Below are positions 46,363 through 55,072 of a stretch of 64,000 nt of DNA, piece by piece (the stretch's first letter is position 1; each line of letters begins with the position of its first letter). Below the pieces are notes generated by a model that saw only the letters and a program-made list of their open reading frames with translations, was not told the origin of the DNA and ran no database searches. The DNA lies in assembly GCA_030280995.1 (NCBI GenBank), contig JASXTE010000008.1, positions 12,262,212-12,326,211 of the forward strand. Reading direction: 5' to 3'. Made by a program: the position numbers and the translations under genes. Origin of the DNA: Hemileia vastatrix. Its lineage: Eukaryota; Basidiomycota; Pucciniomycetes; Pucciniales; Zaghouaniaceae.

Positions 46363-46968
46363 TGTTAAATTTGATAAATATAATACTTATAATTTCAATA
46401 TAAACAATAAACAATATAATATATAATTATTTACAACTAACTAAAATATGTTACTCAAGTGCGTGCTTATTTATATTCTTGTTTTCTGAAATGCACATGA
46501 TAGTTACAGGCTTTTCTCTTATAGCATTTCAAACTACATGCTATTACTATTCTTTCTTTTCTATACCACACTTTATATTCTCCTTTTATCTTTTTAACAT
46601 TTGCTTTTCTATAATCCATAGCCTTTCGCTTATTACTTTTCTTACCTTTGAATGTGTATACGGTTGTTACCTTTTCTTTATGTGTTTCATTATTAATTAG
46701 TCTTCTACCTTTTGATTTATAGTAATCTCTAATTGCACGCCTTAAGTTAAAATGTTTATCTCTTATCTTTCCATGCCACCTTATAACTTTTACCTTTTTG
46801 TCAATTAATTTATTTATTCTTTTAACCAATATTTCTTGTCTTTCATTTATTTGTTGCAAAGCATTATGTTCGTCATTATTATTGATGTTTATTGCATCTG
46901 TTGATTGCGCCTCATTATTGTGAGATGTTGAATGGAGATGTGCTAAGTTTGCCATGGCCACATTAACA
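46363..46968 (-). repeat. Copia-C 3' LTR, partly coding
   Basis: Reads as identical to 51035-51640. The Gag-Pol stop codon lies 105 bp from its outer end, so about 500 of its 606 bp are coding. It is preceded on the minus strand by the polypurine tract AATGGAAGGGGG, which is itself translated (NGRGC). Confidence 0.93.
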
Positions 46969-49900
46969 CACCCCCTTCCATTCATCATCTCATAATTCTC
47001 TAATCCCATTTTTCTCATAAATTTGAAATGTTTTATTCGGTCTAGAGGTTTAGTAAATATATCTGCTACCATTTCGTTAGTGGGGATATATTCAATGAAT
47101 ATTTCTTTGTTTTTAATTAAGTCCATTACATAGTTGTAATGCGTTTCTATGTGTTTAGTTCTGGAGTGAAAAGCTGGGTTTTTTCCTTTCTTTATTGCGC
47201 TTTGGTTATCAGATTCTATTACTGTTGGTCTAGAGCATTCTTTTCCTATTTCCGTTAATATTTTCCTCCACCATACTGCCTCTTGTCCTGCCGCTAGATA
47301 TGCTCGGTATTCTGCTTCGGATGATGACGTACTTACAGCCCCAAGCTTTTTACTTCGCCAAGAGACTGCACTGTTGTTTATCATGAATACATGCCCGCTA
47401 ACTGATTTCCGATTTTCATTCTCGGCCCATCCTGAATCTACAAACCCTCTGAGAATTTCATTTTCTTGCTTATAATATATTCCCCACATTTGTGTTCCTT
47501 TCAAGTATCTTAGAACCCTTTTAAATGCTGCCCAATGTGAGTGATTCGGTTTATCTAAGAATTGAGACAAGATTCCTACGCTATAAGCTATGTCAGGTCT
47601 CGTGCATTGTGACAGATAGTTGAGTGATCCGATAGCCGATCTATAGTCCTTGTTTTCCGTTTTAAATACTTCATGTTCCTCGCTAGTAGATGCTTCTAGT
47701 TTTTCATTTGATTTCATTGGGGTTCCATTAATATTTGCCTCTTCTAAGTCATATGCTTGTATTAAGTTTTTAATATAGTGTTCTTGTGATAGGAAAATGC
47801 TGCCGTCATTTTCTATTATTACTTTGATTCCAAGTACATGCTGCACTATGCCTAAATCTTTAATTTTGAATGTTTCTTTAAGCCTTTTAATTAATTCCTC
47901 ACTATTTTCGCCCACTAAAATTAAATCGTCCACCCACGCAAAGGCTAGATCACCACCTGTATGGATGAAGAGGCAGGGATCTGCATCACTAATGCGATAG
48001 CCATTTTTGATGAACCATGCTGTCATGGTTAAATACCACCCCCTCGCTGCCTGCTTCAATCCATACAATGTTTTCTTTAGTTTTATAATAAATTTATCTG
48101 GGTGCTCTATTAGTTCCTCTTTGTAATGATTATTGTAACTCTCTTGCTTAGTCTCTCGTAGCCATTCAGTGAAACCTTCAGGAATCTTAATGAATACAGC
48201 CTCCTCTTCCTCAAGTTTTGTGTTTAGATATGCTGTGACAAAGTCTGCTTGTCGCGGTTTTTGGTTTGTTGATGCTGCGTAATTTAACAAAAATCTCATT
48301 GTACTGAGTCGTCCTGTAGGCGAAAATGTTTCTTCAAAGTCTATTCCTTCTTTTTGCTTGAAGCCTCTGGCTACACATCTTGCCTTGTACCTTTGTAACT
48401 GTCCTTCTGCATTAAATTTCTTATTGAGTACCCATCTTGTCGTGATCACTGTTTTGCTTTTATCTCTGTTTTCTATTGGTATTATCTCAAACACTCCATT
48501 TTCAATTATTGAATCGTACTCATCAAAGATTGCCTTCTTCCAATTCATCCATTCTCCTGATCTTTTTGCTTCATGATAGCTGTCTGGAATAATCAGATTC
48601 TCTCTTACAAAAGTTTCTGTAAACATTGCTTCCAGGGTGTTCTCTTCTTTAATTTGTTCTGTCGTTCTGTCTTGATCAGCTACATATGTTTCTAGGTTCC
48701 CATATCTCTCCGGCACTTTTCTTTCTCTTGTCGACTTTCTGATCTCCGGTTTAGTTGGTTCTTGTATTTCTTCTTCAATTGCCTCGATTGTATTCATGGG
48801 TGTAAGGTATGTTTCTTCATCATTCTTTCTTAATGTTACATCTCGGGATCTAACAATTATTCCTTTTTCTTTATCCCATATTCGGTAAATGCTCCTTTCT
48901 CCTTCATCCATCCCGACTATTATACCCTTTTCGCACCTTGCATCTAATTTACCTATCTTTTGATAGTGGTGAATGCTATAATACACTTCTCGTCCGAACT
49001 CTATAATGTTATCAGTTCTCGGATTCTCCCCCATTAAACTTTTAAGTGGCTCATTTTTACTAGTTCTATTGTACAAAAATGCAGCCATAGTTATAGTTTC
49101 TGCCCATAAAAATTTTGGTAGTTGGTACTCTAGTATCATTGTTCTAGCCTTCTCCACTATTGTTCGATTCATTCTTTCGGCGGTTCCGTTGTTCTGTGGG
49201 GTGTTCGGGGTTGTGATTAGGTGAGTAATTCCTTGTTCCCTAAGCCATTGTGTAAATTTGTTACTAGTAAATTCTCCCCCGCCGTCACTAACAATTCTTT
49301 TTACTTTAATTCCTTTCTGTCTATCTAGTGCACTGATTATACCTTTTATTTCACATTCGGCTTGACTCTTATACTTTAGACATCTTATCCAGACAAATCT
49401 TGTGGCTGTGTCTACCACTGTTAACGCAAACTTAGATTTTCCCAAAGATTCGGGTGTAATAGGCCCCATAATATCCACTGATATCTCTTCTCCTGGCACT
49501 TCTGTCCGATTTCTTTCTTTCTTAAATGGTTTTCTGGTTAGTTTTCCTTTCTTACAGGTGTCACACTCAACTCCTTCTCCCATATGCCCGAGTCTCTTAT
49601 GGTCCTCAATTGTGACCTGCGCGCTAAACTTATTTCGTTCGAGTTTTAATACTGGGAGATTGTTCTTAATTGATCCTCCCATTATCACCTTACTGTTCAC
49701 GACAACTTGAAACTTTTCATCTCTCATTTTAACTACCTGGGCTCCTTTTCTCCACAAGAGGACTTGCGAGATTAAACTATAAGGTAAGTCAGGAATATAG
49801 TATGCATTACTGAAGACAATTTTCTTATTATTCTCAGGATTGTATAACTCTACTTCTCCCTTTCCTTTAATCTCAACAGTTCTACCTACTTCCCCAATAT

Positions 49901-50981
49901 TTACCTTACCTTTGAAATCTTGAAACTTTGAGAAATCCTCTCGCTTGTTGAACATATACTCCGAGGCACCTGAATCTAGCAATATTTCATTACTGGAATC
50001 AAGACATAGGTTAGCTTCCATAGCTCCAAAATATGTGAATATCGGAAGCTCTTGGTCACCAACCAATATTTCAACGTCACTGTCTTCGCCGTCATCGTTC
50101 TTTCCATACAAGAACTCTTCCTCTTCTTTATCACCGAAGATCTCCAACTCCCAGTCAATGATCTTTCTTTTATTCGGGGGCTGACTACCTCTCTCTTCGC
50201 TGCTTTGAATCCTCTTTCCTAGGAATGCAACTGCGGTCCCCTCCTTTTCTTCACTTGTTTCGGCAACTGAAGCATTCTTAGGAGGAGCATACTTGTATTT
50301 TGTCCAAGCTTTTCTGCACTCTTTAGCTGCATGACCCATAATGCCGCAATTATAACATTTGATGTTTCTCTTTTGGTTCGGGGCTGCTACCATGGCGACA
50401 TTATCTTCTTTTTTAAGGGCAAATTGTTTGCTGTCCTTCTCAAGGCGTTTCAAAACTTCCTCTAAACCGAGTACTTCGTCCCCTTGGATCAAGATACGGA
50501 TGAACGACTCGTACTCCCTTGGCAACTTGTGCAAAACTTGGAGCGAAAGAACTTCGTCATCTACTTTTAGTCCGGTGAGTTTAATCTTGCTATTGATGGC
50601 TCTGACATCCTTGACAAATTGACTGGCATTAGTGTATTCAATGGTTAATAATTCATTGAATGCTAATCTTCTTCCCTGAGCGTCTCCGCCAGCATACTTG
50701 TCTTTGAGGAGCTCCCAGGCCTTCAATCCGTTTCCTTTATTTTCGCCAAACAATTCACTCGCAATGACAGCTACATGATCGTCGTTGAGGTGACGGATGA
50801 TTAGATTGTACGATTTTCTTTTCCTTTCTTCTACTTTGTCGCAAGCTTTTCCATTGACGTAGTCTAAACAGTTAATGTTATCCAACTCTGCCTCCAAAAT
50901 TGTAGACCAAACGAAATAGTTGTTCTCATTGAGTAGACAACGCGGATGAGTATTATGAGTGACATTTCCAGGTTCCGACAT
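46467..50981 (-). CDS. Copia-C Gag-Pol polyprotein with LTR-encoded basic tail
   Basis: A 1504-residue single frame. The Gag region (about 15-195) ends in the CCHC knuckle CYNCGIMGHAAKEC (209-222). Protease DSGA is at 336-339. Integrase has the H/H/C/C finger H461, H466, C473, C476 and the acidic triad D503, D566, E602. RT runs from about 805 to 1060, with WVDD at 1016-1019. RNase H has D1182, E1224, D1258 and the usual DIFTKPLD end near 1307. Copia polyproteins normally stop about here; this one continues through the polypurine tract and, from residue 1338, is encoded by the LTR. That tail is Asn-rich, then very Lys/Arg-rich, with several Cys near the end. All catalytic residues are present, so it is probably active. 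Confidence 0.95.
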   Translation of the reverse strand: MSEPGNVTHNTHPRCLLNENNYFVWSTILEAELDNINCLDYVNGKACDKVEERKRKSYNLIIRHLNDDHVAVIASELFGENKGNGLKAWELLKDKYAGGDAQGRRLAFNELLTIEYTNASQFVKDVRAINSKIKLTGLKVDDEVLSLQVLHKLPREYESFIRILIQGDEVLGLEEVLKRLEKDSKQFALKKEDNVAMVAAPNQKRNIKCYNCGIMGHAAKECRKAWTKYKYAPPKNASVAETSEEKEGTAVAFLGKRIQSSEERGSQPPNKRKIIDWELEIFGDKEEEEFLYGKNDDGEDSDVEILVGDQELPIFTYFGAMEANLCLDSSNEILLDSGASEYMFNKREDFSKFQDFKGKVNIGEVGRTVEIKGKGEVELYNPENNKKIVFSNAYYIPDLPYSLISQVLLWRKGAQVVKMRDEKFQVVVNSKVIMGGSIKNNLPVLKLERNKFSAQVTIEDHKRLGHMGEGVECDTCKKGKLTRKPFKKERNRTEVPGEEISVDIMGPITPESLGKSKFALTVVDTATRFVWIRCLKYKSQAECEIKGIISALDRQKGIKVKRIVSDGGGEFTSNKFTQWLREQGITHLITTPNTPQNNGTAERMNRTIVEKARTMILEYQLPKFLWAETITMAAFLYNRTSKNEPLKSLMGENPRTDNIIEFGREVYYSIHHYQKIGKLDARCEKGIIVGMDEGERSIYRIWDKEKGIIVRSRDVTLRKNDEETYLTPMNTIEAIEEEIQEPTKPEIRKSTRERKVPERYGNLETYVADQDRTTEQIKEENTLEAMFTETFVRENLIIPDSYHEAKRSGEWMNWKKAIFDEYDSIIENGVFEIIPIENRDKSKTVITTRWVLNKKFNAEGQLQRYKARCVARGFKQKEGIDFEETFSPTGRLSTMRFLLNYAASTNQKPRQADFVTAYLNTKLEEEEAVFIKIPEGFTEWLRETKQESYNNHYKEELIEHPDKFIIKLKKTLYGLKQAARGWYLTMTAWFIKNGYRISDADPCLFIHTGGDLAFAWVDDLILVGENSEELIKRLKETFKIKDLGIVQHVLGIKVIIENDGSIFLSQEHYIKNLIQAYDLEEANINGTPMKSNEKLEASTSEEHEVFKTENKDYRSAIGSLNYLSQCTRPDIAYSVGILSQFLDKPNHSHWAAFKRVLRYLKGTQMWGIYYKQENEILRGFVDSGWAENENRKSVSGHVFMINNSAVSWRSKKLGAVSTSSSEAEYRAYLAAGQEAVWWRKILTEIGKECSRPTVIESDNQSAIKKGKNPAFHSRTKHIETHYNYVMDLIKNKEIFIEYIPTNEMVADIFTKPLDRIKHFKFMRKMGLENYEMMNGRGCVNVAMANLAHLHSTSHNNEAQSTDAININNNDEHNALQQINERQEILVKRINKLIDKKVKVIRWHGKIRDKHFNLRRAIRDYYKSKGRRLINNETHKEKVTTVYTFKGKKSNKRKAMDYRKANVKKIKGEYKVWYRKERIVIACSLKCYKRKACNYHVHFRKQEYK

Positions 50982-51034
50982 TCTGTTTTATTAACGAACG
51001 AGTTTGTACTATACCAGATTTGGTACTGATAATG

Positions 51035-51640
51035 TGTTAAATTTGATAAATATAATACTTATAATTTCAATATAAACAATAAACAATATAATATATAATT
51101 ATTTACAACTAACTAAAATATGTTACTCAAGTGCGTGCTTATTTATATTCTTGTTTTCTGAAATGCACATGATAGTTACAGGCTTTTCTCTTATAGCATT
51201 TCAAACTACATGCTATTACTATTCTTTCTTTTCTATACCACACTTTATATTCTCCTTTTATCTTTTTAACATTTGCTTTTCTATAATCCATAGCCTTTCG
51301 CTTATTACTTTTCTTACCTTTGAATGTGTATACGGTTGTTACCTTTTCTTTATGTGTTTCATTATTAATTAGTCTTCTACCTTTTGATTTATAGTAATCT
51401 CTAATTGCACGCCTTAAGTTAAAATGTTTATCTCTTATCTTTCCATGCCACCTTATAACTTTTACCTTTTTGTCAATTAATTTATTTATTCTTTTAACCA
51501 ATATTTCTTGTCTTTCATTTATTTGTTGCAAAGCATTATGTTCGTCATTATTATTGATGTTTATTGCATCTGTTGATTGCGCCTCATTATTGTGAGATGT
51601 TGAATGGAGATGTGCTAAGTTTGCCATGGCCACATTAACA
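51035..51640 (-). repeat. Copia-C 5' LTR carrying a copy of the tail ORF
   Basis: A minus-strand frame at 51648-51139 encodes exactly the same tail as the polyprotein, including an ATG in GCCATGGCAAAC. No stop separates that ATG from the end. Whether it is expressed from this LTR depends on where transcription starts, which cannot be seen. Confidence 0.93.
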
Positions 51641-52019
51641 TTATTCAATCCTTATCCACTATCCCCAAGGCTAATGGATAAGAATCTTCTGAAATTAATA
51701 ATTTCTGATCCTGGAAAAAAAAATCCTGATCCCTAATTGTGGATAAAAATCATCATAACACAATTATCTTCTGTAATTCTTTTTGCTAATAATTGGATTA
51801 TTAGACCCTTTAGGTGTCAATGTTTGCCTCTATCTGACATTTTTGTCCTCAATTTTTCATAACCACATCTTGGACAACTTTCTGGATGTGAAAGCCTCCA
51901 TATCTTGCTTCCTACTCCCATCCTGTCTATTCATTCTATATATTCAAAACCCCTCCCCATCTCATCTGTTTGTTTCTTCTCCTTTTCATCTTCAAATATC
52001 TCAACATTCCTTTTCATCA

Positions 52020-52970
52020 TAGATCTTCTCAAAGGCAGCCTTCCCTCATTTCCTCTTAAAATCTCATTACTCTATCTTTCATCCTCTCAGCTGAAAAATC
52101 AAAGACCATTTGAATAAAAAAAGATGATCATCTAATACTTATCAACTGGCAGAAAATTAAAACTAATTATGATTCTTGTTTTGGTATCGAGAATGCAACT
52201 AAAGTAGGACAGCCCCCTGCATCAAAAATCAATGGATATCTTCTAATGACCAATGAATTATAAAATAAGACAAAGGGAAGGATTGATCTATTACCTAAAC
52301 ATATTTCTGAACCATTCAAGAGCTATTGAGCCAAATAAAAGAAGGCTAAGACTCTTTTATCTTCCGCTGGTTTGGGTATTACTTACCATGATATCAGTAA
52401 GTGCATCAAACCCATAGATGATAAACTTGATTTTTTATGTCCTTACTATAAAGAGATGGATTCAATATTTGGAGAGCAGGCCAAAGTTAATCCTGCAAAC
52501 ATGTTTGATGGAGAAGATGATATCTCCAAACATGATGTCAAAAGAAATCTTTTTCCTTCCTCTTCTACTCAAGCCTCCCCTCATTTTACTTCCACCATTC
52601 AAGATATATTTTCAATGGATCCTTATGGCAATACAAATCAAACTGATCTCACTCCAGTGAGCTTCATTTCTTGTCTAGTTGTTTTATTTTTTTATTTCTA
52701 AAATGGCTAATTAATGAAATGAGGATCCTTAAGCAAGCAAGTCTGAAGCTAGCATAGGAGAGGAAATTTGAGCTTTCTTTAAAGAGGGATGAGAGAGAAC
52801 ATGACTTGGAGGATAAGGCTATTGAGTAAAATTTCCTATTGGATCAAATGAAACTCAAGTAACAACTTGAAGATTTTTCAAAAAAGAAAGTTTTCTTGAT
52901 AGAATGTGTTAAAGCTAATAAATCTGTTGAAGAGATTGAAAATTTAATGAAAATGTTTGATGACTAGTTT
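52020..52970 (+). pseudogene. HBG-2 Myb/SANT-like partner gene, broken
   Basis: Fragments parallel the HBG-1 protein: DDHLILINWQKIKTNYDSCF, RIDLLPKHISE, then the open piece 52372-52701 (KEMDSIFGEQAKVNPANMFD), and one coiled-coil unit near 52765 (FELSLKRDEREHDLEDK) instead of four. It ends with VKANKSVEEIENLMKMFDD. There are stops in the N-terminal part. Inactive. Confidence 0.75.
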
Positions 52971-53260
52971 TCTTATTTTTGTTCATATTTTATTACAAAT
53001 TTTTTTAGAAACTTTTCTTGATAGAATGTATTAAATTTAATATATCTGTTGAGGAAATTGACTTCTTAATGTAAATGTTTGATAACTAGATTTTTTTTAT
53101 TTTTTTTGTTTATATTTCATTCCATTTTTTTGAAAGTTTTCTTGATAAAATTCATTAGAGCTAATAAATCAGTTGAGGAAATTGACTTCTTAATGAAAAA
53201 ATTTTCTGAATAGTTTTTTTTCTTTTTTTATTTATATTTCACTCCAAAATTTTTTCAAAT
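52886..53260. repeat. Tandem triplication of the partner-gene 3' end
   Basis: Three imperfect units of about 122-125 bp start near 52886, 53008 and 53133. Each covers the last 30 or so codons (TTTTCTTGATA..., GTTGAGGAAATTGA) and the following T-rich segment. Only the first is continuous with the gene. Confidence 0.75.
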
Positions 53261-53467
53261 CAAGAAATTTACACATCCTATTTGAAAATTTGGCAATACC
53301 CCCCCTGAAATTTAATTTGGAAGGGGTTAAGGATTACCAAGTTTTCATTTTATTCATAAAAAAATAAGTAAATCAATTTAAAAAGATAATTAACCAAGTG
53401 AAGGAATCCAAAATACTATCTTTCAATGATTTCATGAGTGAAGTCAAAGAAAAAATATGACAAGAAT

Positions 53468-53754
53468 TGTCAGCCAGGCTACTAGACTTACCCAGTAAAA
53501 TAATTAATTATTTACTGGGATGAAGCCATGCCATTAATTCTTATTTTATTAATTATATTATATTCAATTTATAATTCACTTATAATAAATTAAATAATTA
53601 AAATAAGTAAATTAAGTAAATATATAAAATTAATGTCCTTCATATTTTTATTCCCTAACACCGTCCTCATGACAGGTTAGAAGTGAAATAAAAAATATAA
53701 TCTTAATTTCAAATGATTCTATTTAAAAGTTTATAGTTATATTAATACTAAAAA
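53468..53754 (+). mobile_element. Gypsy-C LTR, first part, split by Gypsy-B
   Basis: It begins TGTCAGCCAGGCTAC directly at the break in HBG-2, and ends at the Gypsy-B target duplication AAAAA (53750-53754). The continuation is at 63143. The first 14 bases equal the Gypsy-B LTR terminus, which indicates related families. Confidence 0.6.
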
Positions 53755-55039
53755 TGTCAGTTGGTCATCTAGAAGAAGGAAGAAAAAGGGAGAGAAGAAG
53801 AGGAGGAAAAGGGGAATAGGAAATAAGGGTTTATAGAAAGTAAAAGAAATAAAATAATAAAATAATATGATATAGTTAAAGAGAGGCAACAAAAATTTAC
53901 TTGAGGGATGACACAAAAATGAGGTTTTATTAAATGACAATATTATTTAAAGTAAGGGTTTCTGCGCGGAAAACACTATAATTACTATCAGACTTAAAGC
54001 AACCTGTAAATAGTTATATAGAATTTAAATTAGAAATTTGATACTAATAAAAATAATAATAAAACATATTATATTGAAAATTTGTTTAGATTTTGGTTGT
54101 ATAGTAAGTGCTGATTTAAAGGGGATTATCCAAGGCCCTTTTATAGACCAAGGGACCCCTGAAGCGCCACCAATCAATAAATACAAATTAGGAATAGCTA
54201 AAACAAGAGATAACAGAATAGAAAATGAAACATGACTATCAAGAGAAAAATATGACACCATTTACTAAAACCCGTGAGTAATTAATCCTTTTCCCACCAT
54301 AACATCACAAAACACTTAATTAAAATAATCATTAACCAAGTAAGTCTGAAACATGAGAACAATGAGTAAAAATAATCAAAAACAGATATTATAGTGACAT
54401 GTAAAGGTTTTAAGTAAAACAAATAAAATTATTTTCACGCCGAAATTCATGGAATAAATTCAATTCAGTTTAAAGAAATTTTAAGTAATTGTTTTAACTA
54501 TTTAATTAATTCAATAATTAGTTTAAATGAAACAGATAATTAATTTAGTGTTATTTTTAATTTAAAATGGGGATTTTAATACTATGTTATTAAATAAGTA
54601 TTATAATTTATTTAATAATTTTTCCTGACACAAATAAGGGTCAAAAGAAGCGCCCAATATTATTGCTTAATAATATATAAAGTTTTATTTAATATATAAA
54701 AAATTAATTAATAAACTTAATTACATTATAAGTCAATTTTACTTATATAATTATAATATATGTTTTTGTAATTAATTAATTATTAATTTATAATTATTAA
54801 ATACATAAAAATGCGCCATTATTTGTAGAATATAAAATATATTTAAGATTAATTTAAATGTATAAAAATTTTTATAACAATCAAATTAATATAACACTTA
54901 TTATTAATAAGATACTTATATAATTTTATTATGCAATAAAATATTAATTTATACACATAAAATACAATTCTTACACCCTCTTTCAGGTCCAATAAATTAA
55001 AATATAATTTTCTGGGCTCCTGGTATAGCCTGGCTGACA
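53755..55039 (-). repeat. Gypsy-B 3' LTR
   Basis: Aligns along its length with 61867-63142, with differences concentrated near 53755-53900. It is preceded on the minus strand by the polypurine tract AGAGTGAGGGAG. ORFs inside it (for example 54261-54025) are duplicated in the other LTR but show no motif. Confidence 0.9.
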
Positions 55040-55072
55040 CTCCCTCACTCTAAAAAAATAATAAAATAAATG

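Larger units (their letters stand above)
46363..51640 (-). mobile_element. Copia-C: young, apparently intact Ty1/Copia retrotransposon
   Basis: 5278 bp with 606-bp LTRs starting TGTTAATG and ending AATTTAACA on the minus strand, flanked by TTATT on both sides. One uninterrupted Gag-Pol frame spans nearly all of it. It sits inside HBG-2. The minus strand just inside the 5' LTR reads CATTATCAGTACC, not a standard TGG... primer site, so priming may use an internal tRNA fragment; this is uncertain. Confidence 0.95.
51641..53467 (+). mobile_element. HBG-2, partner-gene-side part, with joined ends
   Basis: From 51641 the sequence continues the left subterminal region of HBG-1 (inverted) and then, at about 51740, passes into the right subterminal region without the outer G5 termini. 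The join lies in TAATTGTGGAT, a motif present at both HBG-1 ends as TAATTGCGGAT. A decayed partner gene and a shared downstream block follow until Gypsy-C interrupts at 53468. Confidence 0.7.

Noticed and set aside
47797..50622. Plus-strand ORFs of 60-100 codons over Copia-C
   Set aside because: Shadows of the intact 1504-codon frame on the minus strand.
54025..54261. 78-codon ORF conserved in both Gypsy-B LTRs
   Set aside because: Conservation simply reflects LTR identity; there is no motif, and it is not linked to the polyprotein frame.
53468..55039. Reading 53468-55039 as one Gypsy-B LTR
   Set aside because: The other Gypsy-B LTR starts only at 61867 (equivalent to 53755), and AAAAA flanks both true ends; the first 287 bp belong to Gypsy-C.
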